The translations under genes and the position numbers were made by a program. This document shows positions 32,668 to 44,900 of a stretch of 64,000 bases of DNA, one piece after another (position 1 is the first letter of the stretch; the number at the start of each line of letters is the position of its first letter). Under the pieces are notes generated by a model, which ran no database searches, was not told where the DNA came from, and saw only the letters and a list, made by a program, of their open reading frames with translations. The stretch is taken from the NCBI GenBank assembly GCA_019925795.1, contig CM034305.1, positions 91,238,433-91,302,432 of the forward strand, read 5' to 3'. Source of the stretch: Dendrobium chrysotoxum. Its lineage: Eukaryota; Streptophyta; Magnoliopsida; Asparagales; Orchidaceae.

Positions 32668-32909
32668 TGTTTGTGTGTGTATATATATATATAAAATAAA
32701 TATAATTTAATAATTTAGATTATTATTGATATATGAAATTATTTTTTCTATTAAAATGGCACTGCCAAATAATTCCTTTAATTTGCCACGTAAACGTCTA
32801 TGCCCGTTTCTTATCCAGGCCCGATATCCCGCTCGGTCCAGATAAGGAGGGAAGTCATAAATCGTACCGTGGCTTCCAAATTCCACTGAAGTGTTTGCAA
32901 TCTCTTGTA
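32668..32909 (+). promoter_or_regulatory. Proximal promoter and leader of the lumen-protein gene
   Basis: Only 242 bp separate the upstream LTR from the ATG. A TATA-like TATAAAATAAA at 32690-32700, a CCACGTAA (ACGT core) at 32787-32794 and an I-box GATAAG at 32841-32846 are present. ACGT and I-box motifs are common in light-responsive promoters of photosynthesis genes, which suits a thylakoid protein, but each motif is short. Part of the promoter may lie further up or inside the LTR. Confidence 0.45.
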
Positions 32910-35900
32910 ATGGCGACCACTGCCCCATCTATCAGATGCACAGTGCCCATTACTACGACACTATCCTCCTCGAAACCTTTCTCTGGTACCCTTCACGGGA
33001 GCTTCAGACTGCGGCCTCCGAAGTTAGGAATCATCTCCTTATTTGAAAAAGCCTGGCGGAATTCACCGGGTTCTGGCATTTGCTTACCAAAGGTCGTCGG
33101 AGAAACCTTGGTTCATGCGGGAACTCTCGCCCTGCTCACTGCTTCACTTTCCTTGGTCGATCCAGCCCTTGCCTTTAAGGTGCGCCTCAAAGCTCTCGGT
33201 TGCGTTTCTTTAAATGTTTTATAAATATGCCATTGCCGGTTTCATTGAGAAATTTGGAATTTGCGTTGGGGAAGGGGGGTGGACCGTATGGAGCGGAGGT
33301 GACAAGGGGACAAGACCTCACTGGCAAGGATTTCAGCGGCCGGAGTCTTATAAAGCAGGACTTTAAAACTGTAGGCTACAGAAATTCAATTCTTTGTCCA
33401 ACTTCTTGGGATTTTTATTTGGGTTTAGTTCTAAACGGTACATTTTTGTGCACTTCTTTGTTCTTGGAAGTCGATCTTACGGCAGGCCAATTTCAGGGGA
33501 GCTAAATTACTGGGTGCCAGCTTCTTTGATGCTGATTTAACTGGTTAGATTCTCGTCTTCTTGCAATAAAATGAAATTTGCTGGTGAAATACGTTTGGTG
33601 GGTCATTTCAATTTTTGATAGTAGTAAAAGAAGTAGCAAATAATGTTTTCTCATAGTGACATTTAGTGGTAAAGCTATTTTATCAATTAAAAACAACTTA
33701 TGCGGCAAGGACCAATTCCTCCTGAGACGATGTTTGAGTGAATGGATGGAGTTATGATATGTTGAGTAATTGTTATGAATGGCATAGGACCATAGGTATC
33801 TTATTTGTTTCTATGATACAATGTGCTAAAACTTAGGGCCTTTTTGTGATCACTTTTGTTTTTTGTTCTTGTTTTTATTTTAAAAAAATATTTTTTATTT
33901 TAGGAATTTACATACATAGCATTCAAAACTAAAGGATTTACATATTTAACACACAAAAATCACTATGTAAATACATAGCACTCATAACTCTAAATAACAT
34001 AAAAATCAACACCCTCTACACCCTCTCCATTACAATCCAACCACAAACAACGAGGTGTTGATTTGGAATTCTTTCAAAATCCAAATCAGCCTTGATTTGG
34101 AAGGCTTTGATGGCTCAATTATGTAATTTATTAGGGAGTGATTATTTTCCTAATTAAGTTAATTTGATTTGAGATTTAATTGGAGATTTGATTGATGCAT
34201 TAATTAGGGGATCTAATTATTGCATTAATTAGGGATTTTATTGGAATTTGATTGGGATTAGATTCATAAGCTTTTTCCTAAGTTACTTTGGCTCGAATCT
34301 ATAAATAGAGCCCTGGGGGCTACTATTGAATGCAAGAGATGAAGAGAGAGCTCATTGTAATTCTCTATTATTCTCCAATATAGTGAAATCATCGTCCCCT
34401 CCACATGGACATAGGCATCTTCGCCGAATTACGTAAATTGTCGTGTTTTTTATGTTGTTTGTTGTGTAATTATGTTTCCGCTATAATTGTTTGCACAACA
34501 TGAGGGTGGCGGCAAAATTTATATCGAAGGTGGGATTTCAATGCGGGGTAGAGGGGTGGGGGATTCGAAGATGAGGCTAAGAATGCAATCTCGCACCCTT
34601 CTCGGTGACCCATCGTGACTTCCTCGTCACTTGTTTATCGATGGAAGCTTCATCTGGGAAGACGGGGAGCGACTATGAAAGCCCCTTCAGAGAAAGATCC
34701 AATCAAAGCTTTCTCATGTCTGACGAGATTCATCACATTTTTTTGTGGATTTTTCTTTTTCACATTTTTTTGTTAAATCAGAAAAATTAAACTGATCAAG
34801 TGCGGAAGCAAAAGACACGTTCACAATTACGATGATGGTGAGACAATTTCAAATATCGCAGTACACAATTAAAATTAAAGTTTTCACAAAGCAGTTAGCA
34901 TAGTAGATAAATGCATGAAAAGTTAAAGTGTAGAAAATAAGGAAAAAACACACCAGAGATTTTTATAGTGGTTCGGTCACTTGACCTACGTCCACTTCCC
35001 AGAGTCCTCCATTCCGAGTATTGCACTACTAAAAGTTGACTCTCCTTCTGCTCCCATAGCAAGGCGGAGAAGCCTTTATAAGACTCAGTTTCACCTTCCC
35101 CGGTGTGGCGGAATACCAGACGCTATGTCACCCTCCTGGCGACGGCAGCGAACCTTCTCCTTTTTCTCCCTCCTGGAGACGGCAGAGTACCTTGAGATTG
35201 TTGACCTTGAAGCCTCTCTTCCTAGGCCACAGGAGAAGCAAGTGTGCAGCTAGCTCGGAGCAACCGTGTGATCCCCTCACACTTCTTCTCCCTCACGCTC
35301 AAGCTCACCTTCTCCTTCCTCTCACAAACCTTGGATCTCTCCAAAAGCTTTCTCTCAAGAGTTCCTTCCTCTGTCAACCACAGCCTCAACAACTACTAAT
35401 TGAATAAGAAAAGTCCTTTTTAAATCAGGCTTCAGAAAACACTAAAAATTCCAATTTGATGATTTTGTTCGTACATTACGATCAAATATCGTACAGTACG
35501 ATCAGTTCAAAATCAGTTTCGTCCAGTATGAATGCAGACGAACAGTTCACAAATTTTGCGAACATCGTACAGTACGATCCATAGATCGTACTGGACAATC
35601 CTTTTATTTTCAACTGTTCGTATGGGACGACCCATGGGACGAACGAAATCATCTTTGTTCATCGTCCCTCACTGTACTCTTCGTACAGTACGATTAGTTC
35701 ATTTTCAGAACATCGTCCTGTACGATATAAATATTGTCCGGAACGATTAGTATAAAAAATCGTGGTTTCGTCTGGTACGATATATGGGACGAACAAAATC
35801 ATCTATGTTCATCGTACAATACGATCTATATCGTACAATATGATCTATATCGTACAGTACGATCAAATGTAATTAAGAAACCATAATTTAATTGCCTGAT

Positions 35901-38900
35901 TATGGGGGATAATTTTGGTAAGATTTCAAATGTTCGTATAGTACGATTGTAATCGTACAATACGATTAGTTCAAAAATCAAATTTAAAAACTTACCAAAA
36001 CTATCATGGCGGCTAGGGTTTTCAGGTTAAAACAAATCGTACAGTATGATCACGATCGTACAGTACGATTAGTTCAAAAAACTAATCATCTAGAATTAGC
36101 CGTTAATTCTTGAGTTAAAATACCATATCGTACAACACGATAAAAAACCGTACAGTACGATGTATCTTAAAAATTTAAATTTAAGTTAAAAAGAATTTAA
36201 CTCTCCCCCTGTGTGTGTGCGCTTGGTCATCCCTTTTGCATCATGCTTTTGTGGCAGACTCAATAAATAAAAAATAAAGAAAATAAAAATACAAGATTTT
36301 TGCACATCCTAGTCTACCCAGTCTTGAGTCTCCAGCAGTCTTGAGCGATGTATGTCTTACCTGAAATGTTAGTGCTCACAGACAGAAATAAATATTTATA
36401 TTTTCAGGGATGAACATATTAATTTAGTCAATATTATTTGTCATCATCAAAATCAAGTGCTAGGGATCCCGGATTGCAACAATCGCCTCGCTGGTTGTCG
36501 CCACTATCCTAGTAGTGGCTATTGCCACAACCGCATAAATCAACTTATTTAATATTAAAAAAAACATATATTTTTAAAATATCAAATGTCACAACTTGAG
36601 TCCCGAAGGTGGTACACACTGATAACATGAGACATGATGAAAGAATAAGAAGACATGTTTTGTACTCATAAGAAGAGACATGCATGTACAAGTAATATAA
36701 ACCAAACAAATATCAGAGTAACGAGGTATATCAAATACCAGAAACAACATAATTTACACTTCAAATGGGGTATATTAAATACCAGAAATGATGCCAATTT
36801 TAAATGCTATAAAATGTTGTGAATTAATGAACTTTAAGATCCCCATATTTGAATCCAATACCTTATATCTTATTATGCATCTTGTGTTTGTGTAAAATGC
36901 CTTATATCTAATAAATCATCATGTTTACCAAATGGAGTAAAATATCTCATATTTGAGCAATAAACCTTATTTCTAATAACAGGTTGTATCTATGCCAAAA
37001 TCTTTGTATCTACTAAACCGTTATATCTGGATGAATTAGCTCATCCATATTTTGAATGTCTTATTATATTTGAATAAAACATCTTATATTTATGTTAATA
37101 GTTTATTTATCAATAATGTTTGTGAGAGATCATTTCATTCTTTTATTGTATGAGTAATGATAAATTTTTGTGGCTTTATTTTATATGTTGATCTATTTGG
37201 GGAAGTGCAGCATTACTCTAAAAATTGAAAAGGAAGATGGATGTCCCTTTTGATTGTCCAAAAAACAGGAAAGAACAATTTTGGTAATTTTTGCTTTTTT
37301 CTTAAAACCATTTGTTTATTCATGATTCGACATTTTTGCCTTAAGTATGAAGAATGCAACCTATCATTTAATAAGTCCTAACCTCATTTTTGAAATCACA
37401 TTTTCAGGTGCTGATCTTTCTGACGCTGATCTTAGAGGTGCAGATTTATCCTTGGCAAATTTTACTAAGGTAATTGTTCCAAGCTGAAAATAATTTGATG
37501 CCTGTAGATTTTCTCAGGGTATATTGTTCACAGTGATTGCTCATTTCTACCACACACACAACTAAAGAAAATGTCAGTTTGGACAAAGAAGTGTTTTCCT
37601 AGGAAGACACTTTGGTGCTCTAGTCCGTAGACATGTTCACGGAAACGAATGGCTTAGTAGAGCCTTCTATTGAGAATGAGGAAGTTTTGGAATAAAAATT
37701 TACCTTTGCCCCTTGGGTATTTTTTTGGTGAGAGGAAAGTTTGTTAAATTGGCAAGTCAAATTGTAGATATTGGAAACAATTTGTCTGCAAGATTGGTGG
37801 AGGATGGAGATGCCTTTTGGCTGGTAGTGCTTTTGTTTTAGTTGTTTAGAGAGGTGAGGGCTAAGAGACATATTGTCTTCAAAATTGCGGCTTGACCATC
37901 ATGCCTTTTCGGTAATGGACAATTTTGGAAGTCTTGGGCTTTGAGATTAATGTTTATTCCCTTTTTCTAGGTGAGGGTCATTATGGTTTTTGAAGTGATA
38001 TAATGGTGTAGATTTCGAAGGACCATTGCCTTGTTCTATTATTGTTATATAAAGATTGCGCAAATATAAATCTTCACATTCTTGATCAAATGGCGGTGAC
38101 TTATCTAAAACCAGTAAATTTTTACAAGCATACCAATTGTCCTTTAATTTTTGATTTCTTGTAAAGAATCTAAAAATATTTTTTCAAAATAATTCATCAT
38201 ATAGGTCTCAACTATAAAGCACAAATACAAAAATGGGGACAAGGAGCTAACATCTCACGTTACAGATACTACAACATGGTGTAGTTGTAAAAAGTAGAAC
38301 ATGACACGTCATAGATACAATATTATACTTTGCAAAATTTTTATATAAAATATATAATTTTGAGTATTTCTGTTAGGCCAGCTGAACTAGTCCAACCTGG
38401 ACCGGTCCAGGTGTACAAGAGGTGGGGATTTTGCTTGAGTCCTCTTGAGTTTAATTAGGCTTTGGAGAGAATTAGGGTATCTTATCTTGAATTTGAATGT
38501 AATTTGAGATCTAGGGTTTGTTCGTGGGCTCTAGGCTACGACTAGAGATTTGGAGGGCTGTTTCTTCCCCTCGAATTAAAGAAACTTGTGTCTTTCTTTG
38601 CTTTCTCGTTGTTTGATTGAATAGAAGGAGTTTTCTTGTGTTTTCTCTCCAAAAATTTGAATTTCTGCTTGGTTTATTGCTGGATTCTTCTTGAAAATAG
38701 CAAAATTCTTGTTGTTTTCCCCCAATTTTGGTTAGGTTTGCTTGCGAACTCAATTATTACCCTTAGGGTTACTTGCGAACTCAAGTATTTCCTATCAAAT
38801 TGGTATCAGAGCATCGTCTTGGGACTTTTGGTGGCTGAAATTCTGAAATTTCCGCGGTATTTTTGGTGGGTTGAGAGAGGCTTTGTGATTGAGAAGGAAG

Positions 38901-41900
38901 GATTATGGCCGGAAGGAAAGTAGAAGTCTTGGAGGGAGAACTAGGTCAATTGAAGACCGATTTTGAGGAAAAAACTTCCGATTTCCAAAATCAATTTGCA
39001 TCCATTCATGAAAAGATGGATGGAAGGTTCACCGCCCTGGAGGAGATGATGAAGAAGATACTTGAAGACAAACAAAAACCGGTGACTTCAGAATCAAAAG
39101 AAGCCAACGACGGCCAGGGAAGGGGAGGAAATCTGAACCCATTTAGGGTGAGGGAAAATCCGGAAGTGGAGGTCCTTGAAGGTGATGACGGGATGCCTCC
39201 TCTAGAGCCACTTTCTAGGGAGGAGATGAGTATGGGATATGACAGAATTGGTGTTGATTTTGCTGGGAGAAGGCAGGAATTTCATCGCCGAGGTGCTGAT
39301 TTTGAAGGAAGAAGGGAGGAATTTAATTGCCGAGGTGCTGATTTTGAAGGGAGAAGAGGGGAATATGATGAAGGGTTCGGGTATAATCGCCGGAGGGACG
39401 ATCGGGACACTTGGGGAGCACCTCCTCTTTGAGGAATAGGAGTTTATGGTTGATACCGGGGAAACGGAGGAGATCCCAAGGTGAGAAAACTAAAGATGCC
39501 CATCTTTGAGGGCGATGATGGCCATGGTTGGGTTTACAAGGTGGAACGATATTTTGCCGTCAATGGGTTGACGGAGGAGGAGAAGCTCACGGCGGCGGGT
39601 TTGTGTTTGAAAGGAAAAGCACTGGCATGGTATCAATGGCGTGACAAGAGGGAGCCCATCCAGAATTGGAGAGAGTTCAAAGAATGCTTACTAGAGCATT
39701 TTCGAGCCGATGGGGGATGAGACTTCTATGAGCAGTTCTTTGCCCTGACTCAGGAGGGGACCGTGGCAGATTACCGTGACAGGTTTGAGTATTTGGCCAG
39801 CAGATTTGATCATATTTCGGAGTCGGCCCTGGAAGGGAACTTCATGAAGGGGCTTAAACCTGAGATATGTACAACAGTCAGAGTGTTGGAGCCGAGGAAC
39901 CTAGGGAAGGCCATGGAGCTGGCGCAGTTGGTGGAAGATCAGAAGAAATTAGAGAGAGGGGCTCGGGGAAGCTACTCAGGGGGATCATACAGGATGACTA
40001 CCACCTTCTTACCTTCCAAAGGGCCAGCCCCAGGGAGTCTAAAGGAAGTGCAGAAGGAGAAAAATGGAGGAGGGGGAAATGGGGGACAGTTCAAAAAGCT
40101 AACAGAGAAGGAGATACAGGAGAAGAGGGCAAAAGGGTTGTGCTTCAGATGTGATGAGAAGTATATGTCGGGGCATAGGTGTAAGGACCGAACTCTTCAG
40201 GTTCTCCTCATCTGTGAAGACGAGGAAGACGAAGAGGGAGATGGGAGCGGGTCAGAAGGGGAGGAGAAGTTGCATCTGGATGTGGCAGAAGTCTCTCTGA
40301 ACTCAGCAGTGGGATTAACTCCGAGTCACACTATGAAAGTGAAAGGAGAGATAGTTGACCGTGAGGTTGTGGTGTTGATAGATAGTGGGGCAACCCACAA
40401 TTTCATTTCCGCCCAGATTGTTGATCTGCTTGGGATGGAGTTAGTGGATACAGGAGGCTATGGGGTGATGATGGGCACAGGCAAGGTGGAAATGGGTAGA
40501 TGAGTTTGCAGAGGGGTAGTGCTAAAGATTCAGGGGATCCAGGTGAGGGAGGACTTCCTTTGGAATTGGGGAGTACTGATGTCATCCTAGGGATGAAGTG
40601 GTTGCAGACCTTGGGGGAGACCAAGATCAATTGGGGTACACTGAGGATGAAACTGGTTATAAGGGGAAGAAGGAGGGTGATTCAGGGTGATGCGTGGCTG
40701 ACCAAGGCGGGGGTTTCTCTCAAAGCTCTAATTAGGACCATTCAGGAGGGGGGAGGCTACTTGGTGGAGTTGCACCGCCTGGAAGGGGTCAAACTCTAGG
40801 AAGAGGGCAATATTCCCTCTTCAATGCAGCCGCTCATACACCAGTTCAGCAAGGTTTTTCAACCTCCACAGGGCTTACCACCTCAGAGTGAGTTGGAGCA
40901 CGCCATTACCTTAAAGGAAGGGGAGACACCGATCAGTCTCCGCCCTTATCGCTGCCCTCAGATTCAGAAAGATGAGATTGAGAAGTTGATCCGGGAGATG
41001 TTGGAGGCGGAGATCATCAGACAAAGCATTAGCCCTTTTTCTATCCAGTCCTCCTGGTCAAGAAGGATGAGAGTTGGCGATTCTGTGTGGACTACAGAGC
41101 CCTGAATAAGGGAACAGTGCCTGATAAGTTACCTATTCCTGTGATTGATGAGCTCCTGGATGAGTTATATGGGGCAGTGATGTTTTCTAAGTTGGACTTG
41201 AAATCCGGATACCACCAGATCAGAATGAAGGAGGCCGACATTCCAAAGACAACTTTCAAGACACATGAAGGGCATTATGAGTTTCTGGTAATGCCTTTTG
41301 GACTGACTAATGCTCCTGCTACTTTTCAGTCATTGATGAACAGAATATTTAAGCAGTACCTCAGGAAGTTTGTATTGGTATTCTTTGATGACATTTTGGT
41401 GTATAACAAGACTGAGGGGGAGCATCTAGAGCATTTGAAGGTGATTTTGGGAGTACTACAGGAGCATTAGTTAAAAGCCAACCTGAAGAAATGCAGTTTT
41501 ACCCAGGCTAGTGTGGAGTACTTGGGACACGTTGTGTCCTAAGAGGGAGTGGCAGCAGATCAAACTAAAATTGAGGTAATGCAGAAGTGGCCGATGCTTA
41601 GGAACATAAGGGAGTTGAGGGGGTTCTTGGGGTTGACCGGGTATTATAGGCGGTTTGTGAAGGGATACAGTGCTATTGCTTGGTCCTTGACTGAGCAACT
41701 GAAGAAGGATAACTTTTTATGGGGAGAGGAAACAACCCAGGCTTTCAAGAAACTAAAGGAAGCCATGACTACAATACCAGTTTTAGAGCTTGCAGATTTC
41801 AGCCAGGTCTTTATAGTAGAGACTGATGCATCAAGATATGGGTTGGGGGCAGTGTTAATGCAGAATCACAGGCCAGTAGCATACTTCAGTCAAGTGTTAT

Positions 41901-44900
41901 CCGCCAGGGCTAGATTGAAGTCAATATATGAGAGAGAGCTGATGGCCATTATCTTGGCTATTCAGAAGTGGCAGCCTTATCTATTGGGAAGACATTTCAT
42001 CGTACGAACTAATCAGAGGAGCTTGAAGTATCTGTTAGAACAAATGATGATGACCGAGGAGCATCATAGGTGGTTATCCAAATTATTAGGCTATGATTTT
42101 GAGATCCAATATAAGCCTGATTTGGAAAATAAAGTAGCCGACGCTTTATCCAGATGTGTTGGGGAGCTCCAGGAATTAGCTGTGTCTGTTCCATTGATGA
42201 GAGATTGGGGGGCCATTAAGGAAGAAAGTATGCTGAATGAAGAGTTGAGACAAGAGTAGCCATCCTAGTTACTATATTGAGGGTGAGAGACTGTTGTATT
42301 AAGGGAGGTTTGTGATGTCACGAACTTCCATACATAATCCCCACTTGTTACAGGAGTTCTATGGCAGCGCGGTTGGAGGCCATTCAGAAGTTCAGAAGAC
42401 ATATAGGAGACTGGCATCTGAGCTCTACCGGAAGGGGATGCATAAAGATGTTGAGGAGATGGTGGCGAGGTGTGAAGTGTGCCAGAGAAATAAATACATG
42501 GCCATAGCTCCAGGAGGACTACTACAACCATTGGCACTTCCAAACAGAGTATGGGAAGAAGTGTCCATGGATTTCATTAATGACTTACCACGATCAGAAG
42601 GGTTCACTATCATCATGGTTGTTCGACAAACTTAGCAAGTATGCACACTTCATCCTCTTACGACATCCTTACACCGCAGTGTCAGTAGCAGCAGCATTTA
42701 TCAAGGAGGTTGTTAGACTGCATGGGATTCCTGAATCGATTGTTTCTGATCGAGACAAAGTGTTCCTCAGCCAGTTTTGGAGGGAGCTGTTCAGGATGCA
42801 GGACACTATCCTAAAGAGAAGCACCGCCCACCATCCACAGACAGACTGACAAACAGAGGTGGTATACCGAAGTTTGGAGACCTATTTGAGGTGTTTTGCT
42901 TTTGAAACACCGCATATGTGGGCAAAGTGGCTGCCTTGGGCCAAATATTGGTACAATACATTGTACCATTCTGCCTCTCAGATGACTCCATTTAGAGTGA
43001 TATATGGAAGGAACTCCCCCACACCTAGTGCACTATGGGAGAGGAAGTACACTGGTTTCTTTAGTTGAGCAGTACCTGGAGGAAAGGGACAAGGTGCTGG
43101 AAGAGTTAAAGAAACATCTGCTGAGGGCACAATAAATCATGAAAAAGCAGACAGACTCACACAGGAGGGACATGCAGTTTGAAGTGGGGGAGAAGGTATT
43201 CCTAAAACTACGATCCTACAGGCAGAGGATAGTGGCGAGAAGGAGGAATGAGAAATTGGCACCAAGGTACTTCGGGCCCTATGAAGTTTTGGACAAGATC
43301 GGAGCAGTGGCATACCAACTGAAGCTGCCCCTATCAGATACCATACACCCAGTTTTCCATGTATTTCAGTTGAGGAGAGCTATAGGGGAGCATGCAGCTA
43401 GTACGGATTTATCAGAGACATTGATTGAGGATTTGGAAGTGGTATTAGAGCCACTAGAGCTTACAGGTGTGAGATCAGATAAAGAGGGCAACAAAGAAGT
43501 GCTAATTAGATGGAAAGACCTCCCTGATTTCAATGCTACTTGGGAGCCATTTTAAAGAATGAAGGATCAATTTCCCTCATTTCACCTTGAGGACAAGGTG
43601 ATTCTTTGGGAGGGGGGTAATGTTAGGCCGGCCCTTGGGCCGGCTGAACCGGTCCAACCTGGACCAGTCCAGGTGTACAAGAGGCGGCCCCATGGGGGGT
43701 GGGGGGCAGGTTTGAGGGGCCCACCTTGCAATTAATTATGTATTTGGGAGGGAAATTTTGAATAAGGGGCTATTTTGGGATTTTGCTTGAGTCCTCTTGA
43801 GTTTAATTAGGCTTTGGAGAGAATTAGGGTATCTTATCTTGAATTTGAATGTAATTTGAGATCTAAGGTTTGTTCGTGGGCTCTAGGCTACGGCTAGAGA
43901 TTTGGAGGGCTGTTTCTTCCCCTCGAATTGGAGAAACTTGTATCTTTCTTTGCTTTCTCGTTGTTTGATTGAATAGAAGGAGTTTGCTTGTGTTTTCTCT
44001 CCAAAAATCTGAATTTCTGCTTGGTTTATTGCTGGATTCTTCTTGAAAACAGCATAATTCTTGCTGTTTTCCCCCAATTTTGGTTAGGTTTGCTTGCGAG
44101 CTCAAGTATTACCCTTAGGGTTACTAGCGAACTCAAGTATTTCCTATCAATTTCCTACTAGAGGTTTTACCATGTGAGGTATAATATCATGTATATTATC
44201 TTTATGAAAGAAACTTGATAATGACAAAATAAAAGCAAATGCTACTAATAATAAAAAGAATATTTCAACCATAAAAAAATAGTAAATAACTCATGTGATT
44301 CACATGAAGACGTTGTTGCACTAAGAAATGAGATGTTGACAATTTTATAAGATTTGGGGTTATTTTATTGGTTTTGGGGCTTGGGGTCTTTTTAAAGGCC
44401 CAAGCGCTTGTTGTTTACTCATTTATGGAATAAGAAAAATTAAGTGTTTCAAATTTTTTGGGAAGGATTTGCTTGTTCTTGGAGTTGATGAGGAGGAAGG
44501 ATGTTATAGTGGAGACTTAAGACTTCGTAATAATCGGTTGACCTGATCTCAATTTGTCTCAACAGACTAGGGAAGGTTTATGAGGCTACCACGAGGCTTT
44601 TTGTTTGTTGTTAGGTCAGAATGAGGTGCAGCTAGGCACTTAGTCTAGAGGTTTCAAGAGCATGAAGGCTCTCAACCTATAGAAATTGAAATGTAGACCA
44701 CTCTTCCTACCATCGCCAGGTATTGAGAATTCGAGAAGCTATTTTTGGGTGGGTTGATTGTTGTACAATTCTAGGTTTTGCTAATCTTTTAGCTTCTTTA
44801 AAATTCTTGAGCTTTCCTATCCCTAAGAGTTTTAATGTTTGTTGGTATGGGGTAGGAGGCTAAGGGAAAGAGAGTTTCATGACTCGAAGAACCTAGAGAG

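Larger units (their letters stand above)
38371..44149 (+). mobile_element. Complete but inactivated chromovirus (Reina-like) in intron 4
   Basis: A Ty3/gypsy element with both LTRs (38371-38798 and 43621-44149), a methionine-initiator-tRNA primer site, broken gag-pol frames with a chromodomain at the end, and a polypurine tract. It is flanked by a perfect 5-bp duplication ATTTC (38366-38370 and 44150-44154). The short LTRs and the protease/zinc-knuckle style suggest the Reina clade; that assignment is tentative. It lies in the same orientation as the host gene and adds 5.8 kb to intron 4. Confidence 0.93.

Noticed and set aside
32733..32909. Upstream in-frame ATG giving a longer lumen protein
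   Set aside because: The added residues do not resemble a transit peptide and would use sequence holding the I-box; the ATG at 32910 has better context and a typical MATT start.
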